Shown here: positions 35,101-47,278 of the stretch, in pieces
Layout: every line of letters begins with the position of its first letter
How positions within the stretch are numbered: the first letter of the stretch is position 1
Origin: Gorsachius magnificus
Taxonomy: Eukaryota; Chordata; Aves; Pelecaniformes; Ardeidae
NCBI GenBank assembly: GCA_034008185.1
Contig: CM067084.1
Span: 7,273,385 to 7,337,384 of the forward strand
Direction: 5' to 3'
Length of the DNA stretch: 64,000 nt
Made by a program: the position numbers and the translations under genes
The notes under the pieces: model-generated
Database searches by the model: none
What the model was told of the DNA's origin: nothing
What the model saw: only the letters and a program-made list of their open reading frames with translations

Positions 35101-38100
35101 GGGGCCTGTGTTAACAAGCTTTATACTTACGGGAAGGATCTATTCAAAAAACTTCTAAGCTACCCAGAAAGTTTCCTTCACCGTGTTCTGCTTCCATGTT
35201 AGAGCATAGACCAGGGCTGTCAGCGGTACACGGGACTGATGTCGGGATGAGGATGGTCTGCGAGCTGGGCAGCAAGCACAGCCCACCAATCAGCTCTCCA
35301 GTGTCACCTCAGTGTTTAAAAATCCCAGCGCCGAGTTACTCCAGCTCTCTGTGCACCCTTGCGCTGTAAGTTGAGAGCTCTTTGCAGTGCGTGTCCCCAC
35401 CACCAGCCACGCTGCAAAACGTTTTGGCCCTCGCCAAGCATTTGCAAGTGGCGTAGATCCTACCGTGATGACCATGAATCTTTTTGGCTGCATTTGCTGT
35501 GCCTCTGTGTCCGTGTGCCTGCTTTGAAATGAGCTTTGTTTTTCACATAGACAGGTAGCGCTGCGTAGGTACTGATTTGCTCTCGCTTCAACTCGACTGG
35601 GAACACTCCGCGAGGCCTCTATACGTGTATTCTGTTGGATAACTGTGTTTCTTGGCTGGAGTGTTAAATCCAAACACAGTGCCTGGTAAAGGCTTAAGGA
35701 GGAATACGGCCATACTGGCCACCGCATCAGAAGCCAACGCAGTTGGAACGAAGCGTTATTCCTGGAGTGGCATTTACTGCTCAGTTTATATTTGTGATAA
35801 AGAGATGCAGCGCTGTTGTTTTTCCGGGTAAAATGGTTGCGGCTGCCACGGCTTCACTTCTGGTGAAGGTGTCTTGAGACGAGATGCTTCCTCATTTGCC
35901 TGTTAGTAAATACCAACACGGGACAGATTCCCTGCAGACCACACAGGGCCTTATTTCTTAGGTTTAAGGCTATAGGGGTGAAACCCTGGTCTTCCTGAAT
36001 AACTTTTAATTTTTAGCTTCAAAAAAGGACCAGAAATTCACCTGGATCTTTCACTATTCCTGACAATATTGTAAAAGCAAGAGGAACAGCGTACTTCCAG
36101 GGGAACAGCATTGCTGGGCGTATGACAGAATGGGCCATCTTCAGCTCGAAAATGGAATTGTTGCGAATTGCTCTTTTTTTGAAGAAAAGAAACATTTGTT
36201 TTAGTCCTTAGGGAAAGGTGTGCCTGAGGGCCGTGCCTCCCTGGCATTGTAAGGACACCCTGTTTTGTAAACCTTTGTATACACCTACAGTGCTACCAAT
36301 CTGCAAACAAATATCCTAGGGAACCCGTTGTCAAAAGGCACCAGCGTTCGACAGAGGCTCTACCCCAAAGGGCTGAACCCCTTTGTGTGTGTGCAGTGAG
36401 GAGCACAATGGGACCCCCATCCTGCCTGACCCTCCAAGGTCGCTACCGTAGCATGACTGATTCTGTACCACCCAATATTTCTTCTGAATGAAGTTGGTGC
36501 GTTTGCACCCGGGATTAAGTTGGCCGGGCCACGGTGTACTTACGCTGGGGCCTAATACAAGCCGTTCTGAACGGACTCGATACCAGCGGTAGGGCTTTCC
36601 CCTTGTTTTCTTTCTTGTTTCTATAAACTGGGTTGGTTAATGCAGCACACTGTCTTATGGATGCCCAGCAATCGTAAGGCTCGGGATGTTCTTCATCTAT
36701 ATGACAAGGTAACTGTGAGAAGTAGCGGGAATACGCTAAACGTACGCTGAAATTACACCACTGATTAACTACTTAATGGATATTTTTAACATGAAATCGC
36801 CTGTGTTGTGGCGCACGCTTCAGCTTCCAAACCACCTGACAGTTCTTCCAGTGCCATGAGGATTCCTCTTCCATGATTTAAGCAGGAAGAAAAGCTGAAA
36901 GTTACCCGGCCTGGCAAAGGTCCTCTGCAAAGCATCGTTTCTTGTGTGGCGTTCAATTTGATGCTTTTGGATCAGTGTACTCTATGAGTAGGACACTTGA
37001 AAATGAGTAAACTAGTTGCCTGGAAGGACGGGGGAAGTGTTGGGGCTCTTCTTTAACTTGGACACTGGGAGATTGCATGGTGCCGCCTTCTTAATATCAA
37101 GGTCTCCCAGCTGCCCCTGCTTTTCTTCCAAAAATCAAGTCTCATTTATCTGACTCCTTCTTTTTAGAGAAGAACTGTACACTTGTTCATTTTTCTACAC
37201 AGAGTGCAAAGTTCTTCCAGGTGAAACTTGCTCTGACTACGTGAGCCATCTGTGCTACTACAGAGGCACCGGCTGATTTAATACATCTCCACGTGTTCTG
37301 TATCTCTTCAGGAATCACAGTGAGGGTGAGCCTGGTCAGTCAGAGTGGGAAATAACAGCATAGTTGGGTCTCATGATTTTGGTTTGGTCCCAAGTTCAGA
37401 TCTAGGTATGAACTTTGCCAAAGTTTGGCAGTACCTGCTGTCTGGTCTTGACTTTACTCATCTGCAAGAGTATGCAAGGGGATGCTGTTATGGTTGAAAA
37501 TGCATCGATTCTGCTGCATGGGGTCTCTTTGGGAGCAAGTGGCAGACATACAAGAAGCCCTCCTGGAGTCTCCACAGGGATTTTTGTATGTGCTTTCAAA
37601 TCTTGAGCTGTAGGGCCTGCTGTCAATTGTTCCCCCCCTTTCCATCTCTTGCCATGGACTGGACCAGGAGCACTTGCCGTGGTAGTTCTGGAGTCATCCA
37701 TCACTGCTGCCAGGTGCAGATAACATCCCCTGTACACGTTAATCTGATTTGCTGCTCCTGCTGACAACTCTAACACACCGGCTTTGGGATAACTTTATCT
37801 GTTCAGGTGGCAAAAACTACGATACCTCCTTAACAAGTAGCTCAAAGCGTGTTGCACTTGGACTTAAATTCTTTTAAATCAACTGTGCCTGGTAAGACAG
37901 CGCTGAGGGAAATATTTCCCTTTTGCTGCTGGGAAAACTGAGGCCGGAGGGCTGTGTGGGGTCACGCTGTGAGGCACCAGCACAAACAGAAGTCTTTGAG
38001 CGGCGGCGTGGTGTTTTACTTACAAAGTCATTCTTCTGCACGGAGAGGTGGATGGATGGGGAAAAACTCTTTGTGCCTGGACGCATAGCACTTTCTGGCG

Positions 38101-38796
38101 AATATTTGGAAGTTGTATGTTGTGACACGCCATAGATTGCACGTGCGTGCAAGCGTTTGACTGCGATGGTTTAGAAGCAATGTTAATATGCTTACAGGGG
38201 GAAAAATATGTATCTATAAATCTATATAAGCAGGGACTGATTGAAAATGTTACTGATAGAGCACACTGTACAGGATGACCCATCTGTAGTGAACAGGTCC
38301 ACTTTTATTGGGGTTTGGGTGGGGTTTGGTTTTTTTTCTTCTTTAGTAATATTCGAAAATGGCAGAGAGCCTGATCTGGGGGTTGGGTATGTGGGAAACT
38401 AGGTAGGAGCCTAAATAATACACGTTACTCGAAGGGCTAGAAACTAGAGCCATATCCTATGGCCTTCTAATTAAAACTCTTTATTTCCACAGATTTATTC
38501 TGTGGGCCTTACTAAATAGATCAGCCTTGGGTTTCTAATGGTGACTACTTGAGGAGGAATGTAGCCTTTGTTCCTCTGAATGCTTGGGAGCAGATTACCG
38601 GGCTGCCAATTTCCTGTGGCCTTTCAGAGCTGCAATTTGAGCCCTATTTGCTCCTGGCTCTTGCACAATTGAAAACAATGGGTGGCTTCTTTCAGGTTTC
38701 ACTTCAGAGCTCTTAGAAACTGGGGAAGTGGCAAAAGCCCTACTTTACAGGTAATTAACAATAGATAATGTTTGCTCTGCGTTTTTTTTCCCCCAC
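32153..38796. other. Noncoding DNA downstream of SPRY1
   Basis: I see no exon, RNA gene or recognisable transposon. T tracts occur near 33222-33245 and a G-spiked T tract at about 38311-38338. All open frames are short, with unconvincing composition. Confidence 0.6.
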
Positions 38797-38822
38797 TTTT
38801 TTTTTTTTTTTTTTTTTTTTTT
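38797..38822 (+). repeat. T homopolymer, 26 T
   Basis: An uninterrupted T run just after a short T/C tract. It could be the complement of a retroposon poly(A) tail, but no element was recognised beside it. Confidence 0.9.
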
Positions 38823-41800
38823 AAGAGCTGATAAAAGGTAGAAGGTACACAGTGAGCTCCCAACAGAGACACCACACGAGTGGTCCTGTGGATGCAGTCC
38901 CAGGCATCACCCTAGCAAGAGGATGGTACTGGGTCAAACATAGCTCCAAGCCAATGCAGGGAAGAGCAGAACAGAAGAGCTGTTGGGTTGCTAGCAAGGC
39001 TGAAGGCTAAGCAGCAAAGCCTGGACAAGCTCCCTGTTCCAATCAGCCCAGTATGTGAGTGTTTACTGTTGCGAACCTGCTCTTTGATTTAGGGCCCCTT
39101 TTTATTGTCTCCTCTGTCTCCTTTATTAGGTGCACACTTCTCGTACCTTGTTGACATTTATGTAGGATAGTTCAATGTTTTCTTGTGTATATTCAATTCT
39201 AGGAAACCACCTGTCCTGTAAAGTTTATCTTAAATACAGAAGCTTGTTTTACCAACCTAAAGATGGAAGTGTCTGTTGTTTAACCTTATCTTGTTAATGG
39301 AAAGCTGTGGGCACCTAGGAAGAAGACGCAAAAAAGATGCTCTTGCATCGTTATTACTTGTTATCTAAAAACAGTTTGGGGCAGACAGAAAATGTCTAAA
39401 TTGGGATGTTCAGATTCCTTACAGGTAGCAGGGAAGTGATAACCATCAGAATAAGAGTCACCTGCCCTCAGAAGTGAGTTTCGCGCCTGCACATTGGAGG
39501 CTGTGAGGCAGTATGCTGGCAAGCTTTGAAAACAGAAATGGGAAAAATAAAAAATGGACCTGTGAACATGCTGACTGCAGGAATTTCTCTTTGGGCATGT
39601 AGAGCTAACTTATTTATTCAGCCTTGCTGTGTATGTGGAAAGTTTCTGAGGACGCGAGAGATTCATGCACGCACGTAATGGAGTTGCTCAGTAGGTAAAT
39701 GCCCACGTGCGTTCTGTATCTGCCAACCTTACGTGTGCAAAAACTAGAGGAGAGATGGAAAAGCTTGCTCTGGTAAAACCTGCTCCAGGTGGATCCTGGC
39801 TAATACAAGTGGCGCTACTCAAATTTTTGCTCTGGGTGAATCTGTTAGCAAACCATACTCGCACTCAGCATCTCTCCTCCGTTTGCCCTCCCAAGGCAGC
39901 TTCTGGTTTTGTTTGTCTGCTCCTCAACGAGGGTCCAGTTTGGTGGTGGGACTGCTGGCCAGAGAAGTTGCTGCCTCCCTTGGTGATGCTGGTGCAGCTC
40001 TTTATAACACACAGGGTACCCAGGCAGGTGGAGTACACACAGGGTACCCAGAGAAGGGGAAAGGACTTCTCCTGCTTGACACTAGTGGCAGGGGAAATGC
40101 CATACCGTGCCATACCTGGAGGCAGCACACGCTCTTTGGGGCTGCCTCTCGCTGCTATATGTGCTCCCAGGCTCCGAGGCAGCCATCTACTCTCCTTCCT
40201 TACTTCCCTGCCTGAAGATACTGCTTTGTAGGTGGTTACTGAGACTGCAGATGTGGATATAGGGCTATGAGCCAAAAAAGGGATATATCTAGCAGCACCT
40301 GAGGAAATTCTGTCCCTGCACTCCATCCGTGTGCATTTGAACAAGTAAGCAAAGTATTAAAAGCGAAATGAAAACAAGAAGCAATTCTGCACTCTATGCC
40401 TGTATTTCTGTGTTTCCCATGGGGCTTGTAGAATTTCATTAGCTTTAACTGTGAACATGACTTTTGCTCCTTGTTCTCACCATCTGCAAGACTTGGAAAA
40501 ACTGTCTGACTCAATAACCTACTTCTGTTTCTCCTCCGTCCTGGCATAGCTGCCCCTCTTACTTCTACCACTTAAATGATATCTTTTAGACTGTAAACCT
40601 TGCGATAGAAATGATCCCAGAGGGAGAGAAGGATGGCAGATTTCCAGCCCTTTGGATGTACCTCTTCTCCAGAGCAGGAGCAGATGAATGGGTGGCCGTG
40701 CCCCTTGTTGCCGATCTTCATCAGGAGCGCTGGAAAAGAGGAGGGAGAGAATCTGAGCAGAGGCTTAGAGCTAAGCTGTAAAATTGCCTCACTGGTAGCT
40801 TTGCTCCTTTCTCCAGTTCCTTGCAGATAATTTAGGAAGACACAGGAGATATGCATGAAAAAAGTTTCCTGTCTTTGGAAAACCACAATATGCTTTAGCA
40901 GAGGTTTGATAATTTTGGCTTTTGCTACTACTGCTCCTAAATCTTGTACCCTTGCATTAGGGAAATGTGAGCTGAACCAGCCCTCGGCGCAGAGACGGGG
41001 CTGCCGTAGCTCGGGTGTCCCCTCGCTGCTAGAGCCCTTCCCAGAGATGTCCCCATCACCTTTCCCACCTGCGACTCTGCCAACAGTGCTTCCACGTGCC
41101 CTTGGAAGCTACGTGCCTCCCTCAGGTGCCCAAACCTACCCTGGAAGCTGCAGGTCTCTTTCTTTAAAAGGTAACTAAGTGCCTGTTGCTAAGCCTTGTA
41201 GAAATCCTGATGTATCTGATCTCTCCTTCTGAGACCTGGGAGAAAGTTGAACCTTACAGAAGGTTCAAATCTAAAAGCCACGAATGGACAGCCCAGTAAG
41301 AGTGGCAAGGCTTGCCTCACCAGTACAGGTAAGGGAAATACCAGCCAATGCAGAAGCGTGCCCATCTCCTATTTATTTCCTTCCTCTTTCAAACTGAGTT
41401 TATACCAAAGAATCCAGGAGTTCCCAGTTTGCACTCCGTTGTCGCGGAAGTGTGTCTATGTGCGGGTTATACAAACCAGCCTGTGTTTGTACACCTGAGA
41501 AAACAAAAATGCACTTTGCGGGTTCAACAGCTCCACATCGAACAGAGAATCAAGTGCATCAGATTTAGTTCCAAAATCAGCTTAATGGATTCCGTGGGGT
41601 GGGAGCCTGGAGGGAAGCTCACGAGTCCATTCAAGGGCTACCTAAAATTTGGTCTTGTTCTCTGGATGATGCAGTCTCAACATTTCTGAAAATCAAGTTC
41701 CTACGTATGGATTTCAGAAAGTAACTACAGGCTTAAACTTGGTGAAGTCCTTTTTTCTTGCTTTTTCTTTTTTTCACCTCTCCCTCTAGCTTGCTTTCTG

Positions 41801-44800
41801 ACTTCAACTGAGACGTTTTAGCAAAGGGTCTTTCTGTCTCTTCTGGAGTATTTATGTAAAACACAATTAATGATAAAAATATCTCCCGTGACATGAGCTG
41901 TATGATAAATAAACCTGTCCTCCCCCTGCTTTCGCATTCTGTGGGCACAGAGATGATATGTGGGGATATTTGCATATGCACTCAGCATAAACCAAAGTTT
42001 TTCCTCTCCTGCATCTACAATCTCCCCGATGCATTTGGGCAGGCTGTTCTGTTTGTCAGCCTTGCTCGTACGTGATGTTCTGCTACAGAAAATGATGCCT
42101 CCGTCATGTTTTTCAGAGGATGTAAATTTGCCAAAACAAACGATGGGCAGAGGAATGCCCGACAACTTTGTTTTGATTTTACGTAACCTTTACAATATCC
42201 TCTCGCAGTGCTTTCCAGATAAGTCGGTGGTACGCCAAAAAAAGAGAATAGTTAAAACTTCTAATGATCTCATCCGATCTCTCTGTTTTAAACAAGGCGT
42301 TTTTGATGGGTTACGAGACATGACATCAGAGTTTTCGGTTTCATGCCTGCAGCATGCCGGAGGGAAGCTGCAGCTACGGCGGTAAGCATCCCACAGAGAT
42401 GAACCCAACCACTGCCTAGTAAGGGCTAAAGACAGAAGTGCGAGCGACGACAGCAACAAAACAATTCATGACTTGGGCAAGGTTGGGCGATGATACAACA
42501 GAGTCAGAAGGGCAAATGTTTTTTTTTTTTAAAATTCCCCAAGCTGGCTCGAGCTTTGGTTGAGATGCAAGTGTGATGGGAGGTCAGCAGACCCTCAGAC
42601 CCCAGGTCTTCCTTCTGCAGAGACAACTCTCACTCCTCGGTCTGCCAATAAGCAGTGGTGGAACCTGTTTCATAGTCTTCTTTTCTTGGAAAAAAGCTGC
42701 CCTGATAAACGGTGATCTTATACTTTATGTATGTAGGAAGCAGTGTGAATGAAAAGACTAAGACTTCAGATTGCAACCTTGTTTAGGGACAACAAGCAAA
42801 ACATCCCATCTTCCTGCCTCTGTTTCTGCATAGTACAGCTATTCTGACCATAATGGGTATTTTATGAGATATTACTGCTCTGTGTTGGTACGGTACTTCA
42901 CCAACACGCTGCAAAATTACTACATGTGTATCTGAGTTGTACGAAGTATTTTTTATTCTGCTTGCTGGAGGCGTTAGTAAGAAGGGAGCATACAAAGGGA
43001 ACCATTAGGTGCAGAAATTGTGGTCTCAAAGGTCGTTTTTAAAGGCTTATACACCCTCATTTAAGTTTTCGGACGACACTTGAGATTTTATCTCCTGTTA
43101 TTTAGCGGTTTCACTCTTCCTGGCATTTTTGGTAATATTTGGTTCTACTTCCCCATCCTTTCCTGGTTTTGCATACCATCTCACCATACTGCACGCCACA
43201 GAGCAAGGCTGAGGATGTTGTATAACATAGCCTATACGTCCTTCGTCAGCAATCACCTTACTTTTGAAGCAGTCTCTCCCCAACAGGACGGCCATGGGGC
43301 ATGAAAAGGGCTGGAAGCTGAAGACTGTGAGGCTCAAACACAACTGGAGTTAAGCGCTTCCCTAGGTGAAGGCTACAGGGGCCAGATCTCACCAGGATAC
43401 CGTTATAAAGGGAGCGTTCTGGGTGGAGGGGGCTCTGTCTCTTTGCCCTCCTGTGCTGAAAACGCAGGAGATGGTCTGTAAGGCCAGGTTGGAGGTAGGG
43501 GAGCACTAATACGGCTCTTGAGCCTTTAACAGCTGGAGAGGAGGTATTAGGCAAAGCCCCCTTTTTGCAGCTGACCTCTACAGGACAGGTTAAGGCCACG
43601 AGGACTCACTGGCAACTAAGATCAGGCCAGGGTGGCACTGCTGGAGCTATGGGACCGTGGCAATTCTCCCACGCCAGTGGAGTGACCTCTGATTGCTCTC
43701 TTTGTCCTGTCCTTGAGCATAATGACAGCAGCTCTTCCTCAAGGATAAACAGTCTTAGGATTAGTTTTCTGTCAGAGTCCAGGTGCCCCGGTCTATTGGC
43801 AGCTCCTTGATGACCAGCTGGCTTAGCAGTGCTTGCTCCCTTTGGGACAGCCACATGGTTTCCCTTCTCAGGACTGTGGGGCCATTGCACCGCAGCTGGT
43901 CCCACCGTTGCTTTGCAGGACTGCGCTGCAAACCCCACTAATGCTGCTCGAGTACATGGTGCGATGCCATCCATCCCCAGCTGCTCACCTGGCTTGCTGG
44001 TTGCAGTCACCGACCTGACCCTTTCTCCTTCTTGCCTGCCTTGGTCTTTCCTTGATACCCCTGTGGCATTGTCCTTGCCCCTGGTTGCTGCTCCTTCTGG
44101 GTTTGACGGATGTCGTTCTAGTCCTGTCTCCTCCTCACCCCATCCCTCATGGTAGAGGCATTCAGGCTCCCCTGGCCCTCCCCATTTGTGCCTGCTTGGG
44201 TACCCCTGGGTGATGGAGAGCTGTGATGCCAGGCTCCCAATGGCATTTTTTTGTCTAAAGAGTCTCAGCTTCAAGTTTCTAGGGGAGAAATGGTTTCTGC
44301 TGCTTGTCTCTAGTAGCTTCAGCCCAGTCCAGGCATACAGAGATGCTATCTGGCAAAGGGAAACAGGTGAAAGCACTTAGTCATCTGCAATCATTTCCTT
44401 AACAAAAGGACTTGAGATCGTCAGCGGGCGCATAGCCTAGGGGTTATATTCTTATCTAGACCTAGGCAGGAAACCGTATGATTTACAACTGGAGGTAAGA
44501 AATAGCGATTGCATGCCTAATCTGTAGAGTAGATTACTGGAATATATTTCCCTCGGGGTACAAACCTAAAGGATCCCAAATCAGCAAGACAGAGTAGTGC
44601 ATATGTGGGTTGTTGGCTAAGCAAGTTAGGATACTGAGAACATGGTAGACTGATGCTCCAGAATCTGTAAATTCAGGGTAAAAGGAAAAAATTCCCCCCT
44701 GAAGGCTCTAAGCAACCTTGTGGCAGACTCGTTTTCTTTCTGCCCCTCAAGAGCAGCTGTGTTACTCCACAAAATTAGTGGGTGCAAATTTACCACAGCT

Positions 44801-47260
44801 GAGGGGACACCCAGGACAAGGCCCTTTGCCTTGTAGGGGTATTAAGTAGTCCTTCTCTTCTTGGCATGGCTTGTAGTCTGGCTTGGTCTTCTTCAGGCTT
44901 GCTACAAGACCTGCAACCTCCTTAAACCCAAGGAGGGTTGTTATAGCAGAGGTGGGCTACGCTCCTGTGTGCCTTCTGGAGTCCTGCTGCCTTTTGCTTT
45001 TTTGCTGGAGCTCTGCTGCAGTATGTGGTGTGAATTTGGTGAGTCTCTGCTAGGGTACTGGATGCTGTAGCATGCGTGATGGAAAAGGTGTTGGTGATAA
45101 AACTGGCCGGTGATCTGTGATTAAGCTACTGGGTTTTGGTGTGTGAGTTACCCTATCTGCTCTCTGTGAAATGCTTGTTCTGAGTCCGCCAGAGAGACCA
45201 AATGAGGGTAAGCTTGTTTGTAGGGTCCCTAACTAGAGATGAGCCTTGTCCAGGACAGGGGCTTTGAGTGGCTTTTGTGATACAAATGGTGCATGGTTAA
45301 AACCTTGCAAGCCTGTATGTGGCTGGCAATGGGGAGCTGTTTGTTTGAGGGTATTAACTGTCTGATAGCATGACTCGCCTGCATGGAGGTGGCCCTGAGA
45401 GCGGGGTAGCTTGGAAATGCCACTTGCAATTAAAACCTGTATTTTCAAGTGCAACTCTGCTGTTTGTTCGTACTGAGAAGGGCTTCCTATCTTTCAGAGT
45501 CTTTTGCTTGCTGGGCTACACTTAATAGGATGAGATTATTTTTTTTTTTTTTCCCCCCCCTTGAACCACAAAGCTGCCAAGTTATCCAAGAAAAGGGCTT
45601 GTAATTAATGCTCAGTGAAGTGGAAACCAGGGTGGCTTCTTAGCATAGGGCTGGTGGGGCACGTTCTATCCTCAAGGAATGCTGGTGTAGCTCCGAAATA
45701 ACTGTGGGTCTCTAGGTTTTTAGTCGTGGTACATACAAGTAGAAACTGCCTCCCCCTGCAGTGAAGGCTTTTGTTGCAACTGGAATATGAATATTGTACC
45801 ACTGGGCCATGGAAGCATCCTTTTGGGTGGATTTTTCTTTTTGGGTGCTCCAGGAAAGGCTAGATTTGCTTCTCTTTGAAAGCTCAAAGTTCCTGTTGTA
45901 GGTTGTAACCTAGGAGTTTGGGGCTGTGATCTGGCTGATGATAACCTCCTCGTCTAGCCTTGACTTGTCTGTCTGTAAGCAGGCTGCTCTGGGGATGCAT
46001 TTTCTTAGACAGCTCCTTCTTCTCCAACAGAACTTTGTTGTTCCAATGAGCGGTTTCACTTTCTTAAGTGTTGAAAGTGGCTGTTAAAGCAGCAGCAGCC
46101 TTAACCTGAGGCTCACCTGCCTTAAATTTGGTTGTTTGGGTTTTTTTCCCCCACCTTCAGGTTATTTTCCCACTGCGATGGAATGCAGTTTCCATGTATG
46201 CTATATGGGTTATATACCTTGCTCTGAGCAACAGGACAGGGCTTTTTGCTCAGCTCTTGAGGATATAGGGGATGTGGTGGGAGAGTACTTTGCCCATGCA
46301 TTTCCAACACCCTCTGGGCATCTAAAAATTCTTAGAGAAAAATGTCTGTGACTGACTAGAAACCCTTAGTTGGGTAAAAACTGAGAATAGATCAGTACTG
46401 AGTGGCAAAACAAATAAATATGTGAGGGGCAGGGGAGTGACATTAGGGTTTTTTACCCACTTTATAATGGTCTGTTTCAACTTGATGGTTTTCCTTTGTT
46501 CACTTTATGTCTCCAAATTATGTTCCAAGTTTCCATATCTGTTTGATATCTCGTCCTTTGATGAGACTACAGCAGAAACACTGGTCCCTCTGCACAGTGC
46601 CTTAGCTTTGCAGGGCTGTAGAGAATAAGTCCTGCAGCTGTTGCAGTCCTTGGTTTGACCATTTGGTCAAATTGCTGTCAGCTGTGGGTTTTTTCTGTCC
46701 TGTAGCAAGTAGGCTATGGCAGAGTACCTGCTGTGTCGTGTTTCTCGGTTTTAACTCTCTTGCTTTGTGGGTTTTTGGTGTTGTGCGGTGTCTTTTTTTT
46801 ACACTGCCTCTCAAATGTCAAGCTGTCAGACTTACTTAGAATTCTTGAGGTTTTCTTCCTTTTTTGAAGGTGGCCTTACAGAAAATCAACATAAGGAATG
46901 TTTTTCTCATCCGACGTCTTCATGGATCTCTCTAAAACGTATGTCGGTGTTTCCCAGCTGCCTTGATTTCTCATGTAGATGAGCCCTGCCAAACGGTTTC
47001 CTAATGCACCCTGTTAGGACAAAGGCTCAGTTGTTGTTTTCTGTTGATAAACTGGACATTTAACTGCTTCGTTTCCCCACTACTACAGCAGGATTAGTTG
47101 CTGGCTATTTGCTCAGGCCCCAATCCTTGGGCTTGCTGGGACAATTGCTCAAGAGGTTCAGATTTAGAAACCAATGAATGTCAAGCTGAGCCTCTGAACT
47201 AAACTTTCTTTGAGATGAGCCAGAGTGACCTGCAGCGTGCTGTAAAGAAGAGTGCAATGA
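38823..47260. other. Noncoding DNA downstream of SPRY1, with one unexplained long reverse open frame
   Basis: No recognisable gene. A short direct repeat (ACACACAGGGTACCCA, copies 28 bases apart at 40007 and 40035) occurs. A 256-codon reverse-strand open frame lies at 43606-44376 in locally GC-richer DNA. A 12-base T run followed by C occurs near 45540. Confidence 0.55.
43606..44376 (-). other. Unassigned 256-codon open frame, probably not coding
   Basis: This is the longest open frame outside the CpG island apart from SPRY1. Its translation resembles no family I know. It has no signal peptide, no membrane segment and no clear domain; it is rich in Gly, Ser, Pro, Arg and Glu. The forward strand opposite also carries a 108-codon frame, as expected from locally GC-rich, stop-poor DNA. 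It could be a remnant of a repeat or a lineage-specific transcript. I do not call it a gene. Confidence 0.15.
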
Positions 47261-47278
47261 CCCCCCCCCCCCCCCCCC
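47261..47278 (+). repeat. C homopolymer, 18 C
   Basis: An uninterrupted C run in otherwise ordinary DNA. The opposite strand is an 18-base G run that could form a G-quadruplex. Confidence 0.9.

Noticed and set aside
39707..40344. Open frames of 174 (plus) and 159 (minus) codons over the same DNA
   Set aside because: Both strands are open together, as expected from a stop-poor stretch; neither looks like a known protein.
44423..44460. A tRNA-like start (GCGCATAGCCTAGGGGTT)
   Set aside because: No B box and no cloverleaf partner follows.
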